This document shows, in pieces, positions 31,610-40,808 of a stretch of 64,000 bases of DNA. Below the pieces are notes generated by a model. That model did not search any database. It had not been told where the DNA came from and saw only the letters and a list, made by a program, of their open reading frames with translations. Made by a program: the position numbers and the translations under genes. Every line of letters starts with the position of its first letter. Positions within the stretch are counted from its first letter, which is position 1. Source of the stretch: CAVUMR01 sp963742715 (GTDB lineage: Bacteria > Actinomycetota > Actinomycetes > Mycobacteriales > Micromonosporaceae); contig CAVUMR010000002.1 in the NCBI GenBank assembly GCA_963742715.1, forward strand, positions 930,001 to 994,000. Reading direction: 5' to 3'.

Positions 31610-33706
31610 TCAGGCGTGGTCGACCCGCGCGATCAGCTGGCTCACCACGTCGTCGGCGGACAACCGCTGGTCGCTGACCGCCACCAGCAGCGCGTCCATG
31701 TCCGGATAGCCGAGCCCGCGGGCGACCGCGATCAGCGGCGCGTCGTCGGCCAGGCCGCGCTCGTACCGTCGAAGGGCCCGACCGATAGCGCTGCGGCCGG
31801 CGTCCAGCTTGCGGACCAGCGGTGCCCGCCCGCCCTGCTGGTCGTCGCCCTGCCGGGCGAACCACTGGCTGATCTGCAGGTGCGCGTGCGGGCTCTTGAC
31901 GAAGCCGAGCCACTCCGGCGACGGGCCGGGGAAGTCTTCCTTGTCGTTGGCGGTGATGATCTCCACCACGTCACCGTCCTCGAGCCGGCTGGACAGCGGT
32001 ACCAGCCGACCGTTCACGTACGCGCCGATCAGCCGGTCGCCGAGTTGGGTGTCGAGGGTGTACGCCAGGTCCACCGGGGTCGCGTCGGCGGGCAGCAGGG
32101 CCCGGCCGCCGTCGGTGGTGAACACCAGGATCTGCCCCTCGGACAGGTCGCAGCGCAGCGACTCCAGGAAGTCGGCGGTGCTGACCGCTTCGCTCTGCCA
32201 GGCGAGCAGCCGGTGCAGCCAGTCCAGTTCCTCCCGCTGCTCGGCGTCGGTGGAACTGCCCGGCTCCTGGAACCGGACGACGATGCCGTACTCCGCGGTC
32301 CGGTGCATCGCCTCGGTGCGGATCAGTACCTCGATCGGCTGGTTCTCCGGCCCGATCACGGTGGTGTGCAGGGACTGGTACAGGTTGAACTTCGGTGACG
32401 CGATGAAGTCCTTGAACCGGCCCGGTACCGGCTGCCACAGGCCGTGGATCGCGCCGAGCGCGGCATAGCAGTCGGTCTGCTGGCCGTTGACGATCACCGC
32501 GAGCCGGGGCGCGGTGAACGGTTCCGGGGTCGCCGTGGCGACCATCTCCTGCTGGATCGACGCGTAGTGCCGGGGCCGCGGCGTGACGATCGCCTGTACG
32601 CGGGACCGGCGCAGCTCCAGCCGGACCCGGTCCATCACGGACTCCAGGTACGGCTGGTCGGTCTGGTCCTGCACGTACCGGTCGATCTCCAGGTACATGT
32701 CCGGGTCCACGGTGTACAGCACCAGGTCTTCGAGCTGGCGTTTGAGCACGTTGATGCCGAGCCGGTCGGCGAGCGGCACCAGCACGTCGCGGGTCGCCTC
32801 CGCGGTGCGCAACTGCGAGGTGCGGGACTTGTACCGCAGCGTGCGCATGTTGTGCAGCCGGTCCGCCAGTTTGATGATCATGACGCGCACGTCCCGGCCG
32901 GCGGCCACGATCATCTTCCGCAGCGTCTCCGCCTCGGCCACCTCGCCGAAGTAGACCCGATCCAGCTTGGTGACCCCGTCGACCAGGTGGGTCACCGCCT
33001 CGCCGAACTCCTCCCGCAACTGCTCGATCGTGTACGAGGTGTCCTCGACGGTGTCGTGCAGCAGCGCCGCGGCCAGCGTGGTGGTGTCCATGCCGAGCTC
33101 GGCGAGGATCTGGGCCACCGCGATCGGGTGGGTGATGTACGCCTCGCCGCTGTGCCGCAGCTGCCCGTGGTGGAGTCCTTCGGCGATCGTGTACGTACGC
33201 CGGAGCAGCGCCGCGTCCGCGCGGGGGTGGGCCTGCCGGTGGATCCGGATCAGCGTGTCGAGCGAGGGCTCGGTGGCGGCACTGCGGGTCCACGGCAGGA
33301 CGGCGCGCATCCACCGGTTGAGCGGACTCATGTCGACCGTTGCGATGGTCGGCGTGCCGTCGGCGGTCAGGGGACTGCCGGGCGCCGTGCCGCGCAGCGG
33401 GGGGTGGTCGCCGCGGGGGCTGTGCCCGTCGACCTGGGCCGGTACGGCTACCGGCGGGTGACCGTCGATCCGTGCGGGGGCGGGCTGCTGTGCGTCCGCG
33501 CGGGCCGCGACTCCGTCGGCCTGGCTGTCCGGCGCTCGACTGTCGGGCGCGCGGCTGTCGGGCGCGCGGCTGTCGGGCGCCCGGCTGTCGGTGGGCGCGC
33601 GGCTGTCGGCCGGCGCCTTCGAGCGGGCGCGAGGCATCGGTGCCGGCGGATCACCGCCACCGAGTTGGGACGGCTCCTTGCCGGCTGGGGCGGTGTCCGG
33701 GTGCAT
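31610..33706 (-). CDS. RelA/SpoT homologue, predicted hydrolase-only
   Basis: 698 residues from ATG at 33706 (GAGGAGGTG upstream). A disordered N-terminus (1-125) with APDSR repeats precedes an HD hydrolase domain (about 150-330). Its key residues are intact: SGEAYITHP, LLHDTVEDT (HD at 217-218, E221, D222) and KLADRLHNM. The synthetase domain (about 360-480) keeps GRFKDFIASPKFNLYQSLHT and IEVLIRTEAMH. However, the catalytic FDLxAIR strand of Rel enzymes reads FTAPRLAVIV, so the Mg2+ Asp and the following Arg are missing. TGS spans about 523-586, and the ACT and zinc-finger domains are absent. It probably degrades (p)ppGpp; this is inference from residues. Confidence 0.85.
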   Translation of the reverse strand: MHPDTAPAGKEPSQLGGGDPPAPMPRARSKAPADSRAPTDSRAPDSRAPDSRAPDSRAPDSQADGVAARADAQQPAPARIDGHPPVAVPAQVDGHSPRGDHPPLRGTAPGSPLTADGTPTIATVDMSPLNRWMRAVLPWTRSAATEPSLDTLIRIHRQAHPRADAALLRRTYTIAEGLHHGQLRHSGEAYITHPIAVAQILAELGMDTTTLAAALLHDTVEDTSYTIEQLREEFGEAVTHLVDGVTKLDRVYFGEVAEAETLRKMIVAAGRDVRVMIIKLADRLHNMRTLRYKSRTSQLRTAEATRDVLVPLADRLGINVLKRQLEDLVLYTVDPDMYLEIDRYVQDQTDQPYLESVMDRVRLELRRSRVQAIVTPRPRHYASIQQEMVATATPEPFTAPRLAVIVNGQQTDCYAALGAIHGLWQPVPGRFKDFIASPKFNLYQSLHTTVIGPENQPIEVLIRTEAMHRTAEYGIVVRFQEPGSSTDAEQREELDWLHRLLAWQSEAVSTADFLESLRCDLSEGQILVFTTDGGRALLPADATPVDLAYTLDTQLGDRLIGAYVNGRLVPLSSRLEDGDVVEIITANDKEDFPGPSPEWLGFVKSPHAHLQISQWFARQGDDQQGGRAPLVRKLDAGRSAIGRALRRYERGLADDAPLIAVARGLGYPDMDALLVAVSDQRLSADDVVSQLIARVDHA
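33524..33610. repeat. 15-bp tandem repeats in the RSH N-terminus
   Basis: A repeat of about 15 bp (CGGCTGTCGGGCGCG on the plus strand) encodes successive A-P-D-S-R units, preceded by variants with A-D-S-R and T-D-S-R. The units are in frame and encode an Arg/Asp/Pro disordered arm. Length variation between strains is likely. Confidence 0.8.
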
Positions 33707-33885
33707 GACACCTCCTCGTCGGCTAACTGGCGCGGACGAGCACTAACGGTGATCGTACTTGCCGAGGCAAGCGGGTGACCGGCCATTTCATCAGCACATT
33801 TGTCCGATAGGTGACTGCGTGTATCTATCGGGGTATTTCAACCGACGTTCTGACCTGCGGATAGGCGAATAAGTGGACGCGTCCA

Positions 33886-35685
33886 TCACGCAGTGGCGCG
33901 GGTCGGTCGGTGCAACGGCCGCGGCAGGCCACCGTCGCCCAGCGGATCGGCGGCTCGCGGCGCGGCCTCCGCCCTGGTCAACAGGTCGCGCCAGCGCGCC
34001 GCACCGGTCGCCGGGCAGGCCCAGCCGTCGGCCACCTGGACGAGCCGGGTCTCCGCGCGCTCAAGCCAGGCCAGGATCCGCTCGGTCTCCTCCGGGGTCG
34101 CGCACGGCGTCGGGCCCGGTCCCGGGCGTACCGTCTCGGCGGTCGCCAGCAGCGCGTCGATGGTGGGGCGCGGATGGGTGCCGGGCGGGGACAGCCCGGC
34201 CGCGGCGAGCCGGCCGTACCGCACCACCGCCAGCTCCCACCCACCGGTCCTGGCCGGTCGCGCGGCCACTACCTCGCCGAGCGTGGTCAACGAGCGCAGC
34301 CGCTGCATGCGCACTACCGCGCGGAGGAACGCGACCAGTCGCGCGCGGGTCCGCGCCGCGTCCTCGTACCGCTGCTGCCCGGCGAGCCGGCCGATCCGGT
34401 CCAGCAGCCGGTCGAGGATCACCCCCGGATCGCCGGCCACCGCCTCGCTGAACAGGTCGACGTGAGCGGCGTACGCCGGCACCGTGATCCGGTGCTCGCA
34501 CGGTGCCGGGCACCGGCCCAACTCGGCCAGCGCGCAGGCGGGTGTGGTCGTACGGATCGACAGTCGCGGGGTGCACTGCCGCAGCGGCACCGCGTCGTAC
34601 ACCGCCGCTACCGCCAACTCGGCGGCGCGGCGGGACGAGAACGGTCCGAGGTACACGGTGGAGTCCGGTCGTACCTGGCTGACCAGCGACAACCGCGGGT
34701 ACGGCTCGACGGTCAGCTTGACCCAGCTGACCCGCTCGGGAAACTTGGAGCGCCGGTTGTACGGCGGCTTGTGCGCGGCGATCAGCCGCAGCTCGCGTAC
34801 CTCGGCTTCCAGCGCGTGCGCACACTCGATCGGCTCGACCCGCTCGGCCGCGGCGAGCATCTCCGACATCCGGGCCCGGGTTTCCGCCGCGGTGAAGTAG
34901 CTGCGCACGCGGGTGCCGATGTCGCCGCTGGTCCCCACGTACAACGGGCGGCCGGTGCGGTCGCGGAACACGTACACCCCGGGTACGTGCGGCAGGCCCT
35001 CGGCCAGGTACCGCTTGCGCCGCTGGGTGGGGCTCACCGTACGGGCGAACTCGGCCAGTTCCTCCAGGGTGAACACCTTGAAGCTGCCGGCCCGGGCGAT
35101 GAGCCCGTGCAGTACGTCCACGGTTGCCCGGGCATCGGCCAGGGCGCGGTGGCACGGCTCGGTACCCGCGCGGAAGAACCGGGCCAGGGTGGACAGCTTG
35201 CAGTTGGGTACCTCGTCGCGGGTGAGCAGCCGGCGGGCCAGCGCGGCGGTGTCGACGACCCGGGGATTCGGCCACGGGTAGCCGTGCCGGGCGCAGGCGG
35301 CCCGGAGGAAACCGGTGTCGTACGGCGCGTTGTGCGCGACCAGCACGGCGCCCTTGATGAACTCGAGGAAGCCCGGCAGTACGCCATCGAGCTTCGGTGC
35401 CTCGGCCACCAGCACGTCGGTGATGCCGGTCAGGACGGCGACGAACGGCGGGATCCGGTCGCCCGGGTTGACCAGGGTGGCGAACTCGCCGAGCGGCTCG
35501 CCGCCACGGACCTTGACCGCGCCGATCTCGGTGATGCCGCAGCCGTCCGGTGCGCCGCCGGTGGTCTCCAGGTCGACGACGACGAAGGTGGCCGCGTGCA
35601 GGGGTTCGCCGAGATCCTCGAAGGTGCCCTGGACGTAGGTCTGCGGTGACGGCGGGGTGGCGCCGGATCCGGGCGGGTTGGGCAC
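33886..35685 (-). CDS. DEDDh exonuclease fused to UvrC-type GIY-YIG domain
   Basis: 599 residues from GTG at 35685, the last start codon before the exonuclease domain. Residues about 25-190 are a DnaQ-like DEDDh exonuclease: VVVDLETTGG (D, E), AHNAPYDTGFLRAAC (D), CHRALADARATVDVL (H, D). Residues about 225-310 are a GIY-YIG nuclease: GVYVFRDRTGRPLYVGTSGD then IGTRVRSYF. A UvrC-like region with a Cys cluster follows (RQCTPRLS, CALAELGRCPAPCEH). This fusion is known in Actinomycetota (Rv2191) and resembles epsilon-Cho proteins; a DNA repair role is likely. UvrBC and helix-hairpin-helix domains are absent. Much longer in-frame extensions upstream antisense to the NYN gene are not real. Confidence 0.88.
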   Translation of the reverse strand: MPNPPGSGATPPSPQTYVQGTFEDLGEPLHAATFVVVDLETTGGAPDGCGITEIGAVKVRGGEPLGEFATLVNPGDRIPPFVAVLTGITDVLVAEAPKLDGVLPGFLEFIKGAVLVAHNAPYDTGFLRAACARHGYPWPNPRVVDTAALARRLLTRDEVPNCKLSTLARFFRAGTEPCHRALADARATVDVLHGLIARAGSFKVFTLEELAEFARTVSPTQRRKRYLAEGLPHVPGVYVFRDRTGRPLYVGTSGDIGTRVRSYFTAAETRARMSEMLAAAERVEPIECAHALEAEVRELRLIAAHKPPYNRRSKFPERVSWVKLTVEPYPRLSLVSQVRPDSTVYLGPFSSRRAAELAVAAVYDAVPLRQCTPRLSIRTTTPACALAELGRCPAPCEHRITVPAYAAHVDLFSEAVAGDPGVILDRLLDRIGRLAGQQRYEDAARTRARLVAFLRAVVRMQRLRSLTTLGEVVAARPARTGGWELAVVRYGRLAAAGLSPPGTHPRPTIDALLATAETVRPGPGPTPCATPEETERILAWLERAETRLVQVADGWACPATGAARWRDLLTRAEAAPRAADPLGDGGLPRPLHRPTRATA

Positions 35686-35967
35686 GCAGGCACGGTACGA
35701 ATCGGGTACGACGAAAACGCGCCGCCACGCCGGAACGGTGCCCGGCGGGGCGGAAGAGTCGGCTTGAGGCGGCCGGCGAGCGGCTGGACGGCCTTCTGAT
35801 CCGGTCGATGCAACACTTGGCGGTATGCCGGTCCCGCAGCCGACCGCACCTGGTCGTGGCAGTGCTCCCGCGCTCGTCGGCGCGGGGGCGGGTGTCGCGT
35901 GCCCGGGCGGGGCCGGGACGGCCGGGGGTACCGCCAGCCGGGGGGCCGCCCGGACGGAGCCATCGTC

Positions 35968-37512
35968 GTGACCAGCGGACCTGCGTCGGAGACCCGGCCG
36001 GAGACAACCGGGCAACCGGGCGATCGGGCGGTCGGTGGCCGTTCGGGCCAGGTGAACGGGGCTCCGGTCAACGGGCGGATCCCGGACGGGTCCGGACCCG
36101 GCGGCGATCCCGGCGTGGACCAGGACCGCCACAACGGTGTACCGGCGGCTGCCCCGGATGCCGGCTCCGGTGCGGGGCCCGCCTCTGACGATCACGCGGC
36201 AACGGCCGAGCCGGAGCCGGTACTGCCGGAGCCGGTGCGGCAGCGGGTCGTGACGTTGGCATCCGCGGCACTGGGCGGCCTGCCGGACGACCAGTTGCCG
36301 GCCGGCCTGCGGAAGATCGCCCGGTTCGCGCCGCACCGCCGGGCCAAGCTCGGCGGTACCGCGATCGCCGCGGCGCTCTCGGCCGATCCGCTGCTGCGGC
36401 AGAACATCGCCGCCCGGGTGGCCAAGGACGTGGGGGAACTCGCGGACGCGGTACTCGACGGGAACCGTCCGTCGGCCGCCGACCCGGTGGACGTTGCCGC
36501 GCTCGCGTACCTGCTCCGACCGAACGGGTGGATAGAGCTGATCGGCCGTACCACCGAGGCGGTCCGCACCGAGACGGAAGCGGCTGCCGTGGCCGACCAG
36601 TTGCGCGCCGCCGAACGCCGGGCTGCCCAGGCCGAACAGGAGCGCGCCGCGGCCAAGGCGGAGTCGGCCCGGCTCCGCGAGCAGTTCGGCGACGTGCGGG
36701 CCGAACTCGACGGGCTGCGCGACGAGGTACGTGCCCTGACCAGGTCCCTGCGGGAAGCGGAGCGGCGGGAACGCAAGGCCGCCGAGCTGCTCGCCACCGA
36801 GCGTGGGCGGGCGGCCCGCGCCGCCACCGATCACGAGGCGGAGGTCCGCCGGTTGCGGACCAAGATCGACGCGGTGGAGAGCGCGCTCGACGTCGCCCGG
36901 GGGGCCAGCCGGGAGGGGCGCGCGATCGACGACGCGCGGCTGTGGCTGCTGCTGGAGACGATCAGCCAGGCCGCCGGCGGGCTCCGCCGCGAACTGGCGC
37001 TGGATCCGGTGGACCGGCTGCCCGCCGACTTCGTCGCTGATGCCGCGAGCGAACAGCCTGGTGAGGCACCGGGCAGCAATGCCCGCGCGCTGGACACGAA
37101 CGATCCGGCCCGGCTCGACCAGCTGCTCGCGATGCCCAAGGTCCACCTGATCGTGGACGGGTACAACGTGACCAAGAGCGGGTATGGCGAGCTGTCGCTG
37201 GAGCAGCAGCGGCAACGGCTCAGCCGGACGCTGAGCGGGCTGGCCGCGCAGACCGGTAGCGAGGTGACGCTCGTCTTCGACGGTGCCGAACGGATCCACG
37301 GCGCGGCCACCCCGCCGCGCGGGGTACGGGTGCTGTTCAGCAAGAAAGGCGAGACCGCGGACGATCTCATCCGACGACTGGTACGGGCCGAACCGCCCGG
37401 CCGGCCGGTGGTGGTGATCTCGTCCGACCGGGAGGTCGCCGACGGCGTGGCCCGGCACGGGGCGTACCCGCTGGGCGCCCTCGCGCTGCTGCGCCGGCTG
37501 GCCCGGGCCTGA
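35968..37512 (+). CDS. NYN domain ribonuclease-like protein with coiled coil
   Basis: 514 residues from GTG at 35968. The first about 85 residues are disordered. A helical region (LPEPVRQRVVTLASAALGGL) follows, then a coiled coil of about 100 residues (RAAERRAAQAEQERAAAKAE, LREAERRERKAAELLATERG). The C-terminal domain is NYN of the YacP/Rae1 type: HLIVDGYNVTKSGYGELSLE, VTLVFDGAERIHGA, LFSKKGETADDLIRRLV and VVISSDREVADGVARHGAY supply the acidic PIN-like residues. Family members cleave RNA, Rae1 at the ribosome. Divergent from the DEDDh nuclease over 282 bp. Confidence 0.85.
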   Translation: MTSGPASETRPETTGQPGDRAVGGRSGQVNGAPVNGRIPDGSGPGGDPGVDQDRHNGVPAAAPDAGSGAGPASDDHAATAEPEPVLPEPVRQRVVTLASAALGGLPDDQLPAGLRKIARFAPHRRAKLGGTAIAAALSADPLLRQNIAARVAKDVGELADAVLDGNRPSAADPVDVAALAYLLRPNGWIELIGRTTEAVRTETEAAAVADQLRAAERRAAQAEQERAAAKAESARLREQFGDVRAELDGLRDEVRALTRSLREAERRERKAAELLATERGRAARAATDHEAEVRRLRTKIDAVESALDVARGASREGRAIDDARLWLLLETISQAAGGLRRELALDPVDRLPADFVADAASEQPGEAPGSNARALDTNDPARLDQLLAMPKVHLIVDGYNVTKSGYGELSLEQQRQRLSRTLSGLAAQTGSEVTLVFDGAERIHGAATPPRGVRVLFSKKGETADDLIRRLVRAEPPGRPVVVISSDREVADGVARHGAYPLGALALLRRLARA

Positions 37513-37768
37513 CCGAGCGTCCCCACCCGCCGCCGTCCCGTCCGGCGTCCCGTCCGTCGCTGTCCCGTCCGGCGGCGTGGCTTGCCGCGGCGATCCGACC
37601 CGACCAGCGGCTCCGCCACCGCCGGCCCGGCTGAATTGTCGTACCCCCTACCTACGGTCAACCTGTGACCGGCTGGACGCGCCATTCGACCGCTTCATGG
37701 CGGCGGAGGGGTTCGCGGGTCGGTCGGACGGGAGCGGGACGGACCTGCCCCGATCCGAGGAGGCGGAC

Positions 37769-37984
37769 ATGCTCATCGACTGCGAGACCTGCGCCGTGCG
37801 CGGTCGCGGCTGTGCCGACTGCGTGGTGACCGTGATGCTCGGCGCGCCGCCGGAGGGCGTCGAACTCGACGAGGCCGAGCAGCAGGCGCTGTCCGCACTG
37901 GCCGACGCCGGCATGGTTCCCCGGCTGCGCCTGGTTCCCGGCCGGCGTCCGGGCCCGGGTCACGACCACCGGCACAGCGCCTGA
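37769..37984 (+). CDS. Small Cys-containing conserved protein
   Basis: 71 residues from ATG at 37769, with GAGGAGG six bases upstream. MLIDCETCAVRGRGCADCVV has four cysteines arranged C-x2-C-x6-C-x2-C, a probable zinc site. The rest is an acidic helix (ELDEAEQQALSALADAGMVP) and a His-containing tail (GPGHDHRHSA) that could also bind metal. Short proteins of this form are conserved next to the NYN/PimB region in actinobacteria. Function unknown. Confidence 0.8.
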   Translation: MLIDCETCAVRGRGCADCVVTVMLGAPPEGVELDEAEQQALSALADAGMVPRLRLVPGRRPGPGHDHRHSA

Positions 37985-38127
37985 CCAGCGGTTTCGACCG
38001 GGCACTGAGGCCGTCGAGGGCGCCCGGGACCCAGGTGTACCGGCGGCGGCCGCCAGCACGGCCGGTGCCGCGCGGCGATGGCGACGGCGGGCGAGCCGAT
38101 CCCACCCCCGGTTCCTAGGATGGGTGC

Positions 38128-39552
38128 GTGAGACGGGGCCCGGAAGCGACCACCGCAGCGCCGCGACGGGCACCGCGGTCCCTGCTGTGCGTCGCGTGGC
38201 TGGCCGTCGCCGCCAACCTCGGCGGTGCGGCGTTCGGGCTGGCCAGCGGGGAAGCGGCCGGACCGGCCCCGACTGGAGCGTCCGTACCGGCGAGCCAGCC
38301 ACGAGGCGTGTCGGACATCCTGCGCGGCACCGCGGAACGCTCCGCCAGCCGACCCGCGTCCGACGCCGCCGTTCAGGCCCTGCTCGACCAGCGGGCGGAT
38401 GCGGTACTCCGGCGCGATCGGGCCGCCTTCCTGGACACCGTCGACCCGTACGCCACCGACTTCGGCGGTCGGCAGCGCGCGCTGTTCGACAATCTCGCCG
38501 AGGTACCGCTGGGCAGCTGGTCGTACACGGTCGACCCGCGGCACGAGACACCGTTGCCGCCCGGTCTCGCGCCGATCTACGGCGACGAGCTGTACGCGCC
38601 GGCGATCACGTTGCGCTACGCGCTGGCCGACTTCGACCCGGTACCGACCAGCCAGCAGCAGCGGTACCTGTTCGTCCGGCACGGCGCCCGGTGGTACCTG
38701 ACCGACGACGGCACCGGCATGGACAGCCCGCTGCGCGATACGACCGCGGCCGACGACCCGACCGCGCCCGACGGTTCCGTGCACAACCTGTGGGACTACG
38801 GGCCGGTGAGCGCGCTGCGTACCGACCGGGTGCTGGTGCTCGGCCACCCCGGGTCGGTCGGCCGGATGCGCCGGATCATGTGGACGGTGCATGCCGCGAT
38901 CCCGCGGGTGACCGCGGTGTGGGGGGAGCGCTGGGCCCAGCGCGTCGTCGTGGTGGTGCCCGGCTCCGCGGACGAGCTGTCCGGTCTGGTGGAGGAGCCG
39001 GGCGACCTCGGTCAGATCGCCGCGTTCGCCTCGTCCGACCTGTCCGCCACCGGGCCGCCGACCGGCCGGCGGATCGTGGTCAGTCCGGACGTGTTCCCAC
39101 GGCTGTCGCCACTCGGTGGCCAGGTGGTACTCACGCACGAGATCACCCACCTGGCCGCCCGCGACGTGACCAGCCGGGCCACGCCGTACTGGCTGGCCGA
39201 GGGATTCGCCGACTATGTGGCGTACCGCGGCACCGGGGTGTCCACCCGTAGCGTCGCGCGCGAACTGGCCGACTCGGTCAGTCATGGCCGGGCGCCGGAG
39301 CGGTTGCCGATGGCGGCTGATTTCGGCGCCGGCAACACCCGGCTGGCCGAGGTGTACGAGCAGGCGTGGCTGGCCTGCACGCTGATCGTCGCGCGGGCCG
39401 GCGAGGACGCGCTGGTGCGGATGTACCGGCAGGTCAGCGCGGCCGCCGATCCGGAGTCCGGGCTGGCCCGGGCGCTCCGTACGGAACTGCGGCTGAGCAC
39501 CGGGCAGTTCACCGCCGCCTGGCGGCAGTACCTGCGCGAGCAGCTCCGGTGA
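38128..39552 (+). CDS. Exported gluzincin-type metallopeptidase (peptidase MA-like)
   Basis: 474 residues from GTG at 38128. An N-terminal signal or anchor (SLLCVAWLAVAANLGGAAF) suggests export. The C-terminal third has the zinc motif in VLTHEITHLAARDV (HEITH) and the third ligand region WLAEGFADYVAYRG, typical of M1/MA-clan gluzincins. The middle region is beta-rich and may be an inhibitory or NTF2-like domain (ALLDQRADAVLRRDRAAFLD, WSYTVDPRHET). The substrate is unknown. Its stop overlaps the M48 peptidase start by 4 bp, so two membrane-associated peptidases are made together. Confidence 0.83.
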   Translation: MRRGPEATTAAPRRAPRSLLCVAWLAVAANLGGAAFGLASGEAAGPAPTGASVPASQPRGVSDILRGTAERSASRPASDAAVQALLDQRADAVLRRDRAAFLDTVDPYATDFGGRQRALFDNLAEVPLGSWSYTVDPRHETPLPPGLAPIYGDELYAPAITLRYALADFDPVPTSQQQRYLFVRHGARWYLTDDGTGMDSPLRDTTAADDPTAPDGSVHNLWDYGPVSALRTDRVLVLGHPGSVGRMRRIMWTVHAAIPRVTAVWGERWAQRVVVVVPGSADELSGLVEEPGDLGQIAAFASSDLSATGPPTGRRIVVSPDVFPRLSPLGGQVVLTHEITHLAARDVTSRATPYWLAEGFADYVAYRGTGVSTRSVARELADSVSHGRAPERLPMAADFGAGNTRLAEVYEQAWLACTLIVARAGEDALVRMYRQVSAAADPESGLARALRTELRLSTGQFTAAWRQYLREQLR

Positions 39553-40808
39553 GCCCGCGGGTGACCGCCGCGGTCGTACTCGGACTGCTGCTGGTGGGGC
39601 TGGCGGTGAGCGCCGCGGTCACGGTGCCGTGGCGGCAACCGGCCGTCCCGTCCCGGTCGGCCCAGGCGGCCGCCGAGCGCGAACTGCCGGCCGACCAGGT
39701 GGCCCGCGGCAAGCGGTTCCACGCCGCGCTGCGGCCGGGAACGTACGGCTCGCTGCTGGTCGGGCTGATCGTGGTGGTACTGCTCGGGCTCACCCCGCTC
39801 GGTGCCCGGCTGGTCGAGTTGGTGGGGCGCCCGTTCGGCGGGCACTGGCTGGCGCAGGCGGTACTCGGCGGACTGGTCGTGGTGTTCGCCGGCCAGGCGC
39901 TGACGCTGCCGTTCGCGGCCTGGCGTCGGGTGGTGCTGCTGCGGTACGACCTGTCCACCCAGAGCTGGGCCGGCTGGCTGCTCGACGTGGGCAAGTCGGT
40001 ACTGGTCAGCGCTGTGCTCGGCGCGATCGTGCTGGCCGGCTTCTACGCCGTGGCCCGGGCCGCACCGCGCTGGTGGTGGGCCTGGACCGCGGCCGGCGCG
40101 GCGGCCCTGATGGTGCTGCTCGCGTTCGTCTTCCCGGTACTGATCGAGCCGGTGTTCAACAAGTTCACCCCGATGCCGGACACCCCGTTGCGGCGGGACC
40201 TGATCGCGATGGCCGACCGGGACGGGGTACCGGTACGCGACGTGCTGGTCGCGGACGCGTCCCGGCGCACCCGGATGGTCAACGCGTACGTGTCCGGCCT
40301 CGGCCCGACCCGGCGCATCGTCGTGTACGACACGCTGGTCGACTCCGCGCCACCGGCCGAGGTGGAGTCGGTGGTGGCGCACGAGCTCGGCCACGCCGAA
40401 CAGGGCGACGTGCTGACCAGCACGCTGCTCGGGGCGTTCGGCGCGGCGGCCGGAGTGTGCGCGTTGTACCTGCTCGGCGGTTGGTCCGGGCTGTTGCGCC
40501 GGGCCGGCGTGGACGACCTGACGGATCCCCGGTCGGTGGCGCTGCTCGGCGCCGTGATCGCGGTCGCCGGGCTGCTCACCCTGCCGCTGCAGAGCTATGT
40601 GTCCCGCCGGGTCGAAGCCAGGGCGGACGCGCACGCGCTGGCGTTGACCGCCGACCCGGACACCTTCGCCGGCATGCAGCGGCGACTGGCGCTGCGCAAC
40701 CTGTCCGACGTACGACCCAATCCCGTGGAGTACTGGTTGTTCGCCTCGCACCCGAGCACTGTCGAACGGATCGCGGCCGCCCGCGAGTACCAGCGGGCCG
40801 GCCGCTAG
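39549..40808 (+). CDS. M48 family (Ste24-like) membrane metallopeptidase
   Basis: 419 residues from GTG at 39549 within the GTGA overlap. Several membrane segments flank the catalytic site (GSLLVGLIVVVLLGLTPLG, GLVVVFAGQALTLPFAA, LVSAVLGAIVLAGFYAVA). The N-terminal Ste24 signature includes RYDLSTQSWAGWLLDVGKS. The zinc motif is SVVAHELGHAEQGDVL (HELGH), with the third ligand in SRRVEARADAHALAL. FNKFTPMPDTPLR is typical of CAAX-protease-like M48A enzymes. It probably processes membrane proteins or peptides; the substrate is unknown. The pimB-like GTG overlaps its stop. Confidence 0.88.
   Translation: MSPRVTAAVVLGLLLVGLAVSAAVTVPWRQPAVPSRSAQAAAERELPADQVARGKRFHAALRPGTYGSLLVGLIVVVLLGLTPLGARLVELVGRPFGGHWLAQAVLGGLVVVFAGQALTLPFAAWRRVVLLRYDLSTQSWAGWLLDVGKSVLVSAVLGAIVLAGFYAVARAAPRWWWAWTAAGAAALMVLLAFVFPVLIEPVFNKFTPMPDTPLRRDLIAMADRDGVPVRDVLVADASRRTRMVNAYVSGLGPTRRIVVYDTLVDSAPPAEVESVVAHELGHAEQGDVLTSTLLGAFGAAAGVCALYLLGGWSGLLRRAGVDDLTDPRSVALLGAVIAVAGLLTLPLQSYVSRRVEARADAHALALTADPDTFAGMQRRLALRNLSDVRPNPVEYWLFASHPSTVERIAAAREYQRAGR

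Noticed and set aside
31415..31913. Small ORFs reading through the 62-bp repeats (Arg/Ala/Pro-rich peptides)
   Set aside because: The repeat opens several frames by chance; no start signals, and the peptides only mirror the repeat.
35686..37458. Long minus-strand open frame upstream of the DEDDh nuclease
   Set aside because: It is antisense to the NYN gene, Arg/Pro-rich and without family motifs. The real nuclease starts near 35685.
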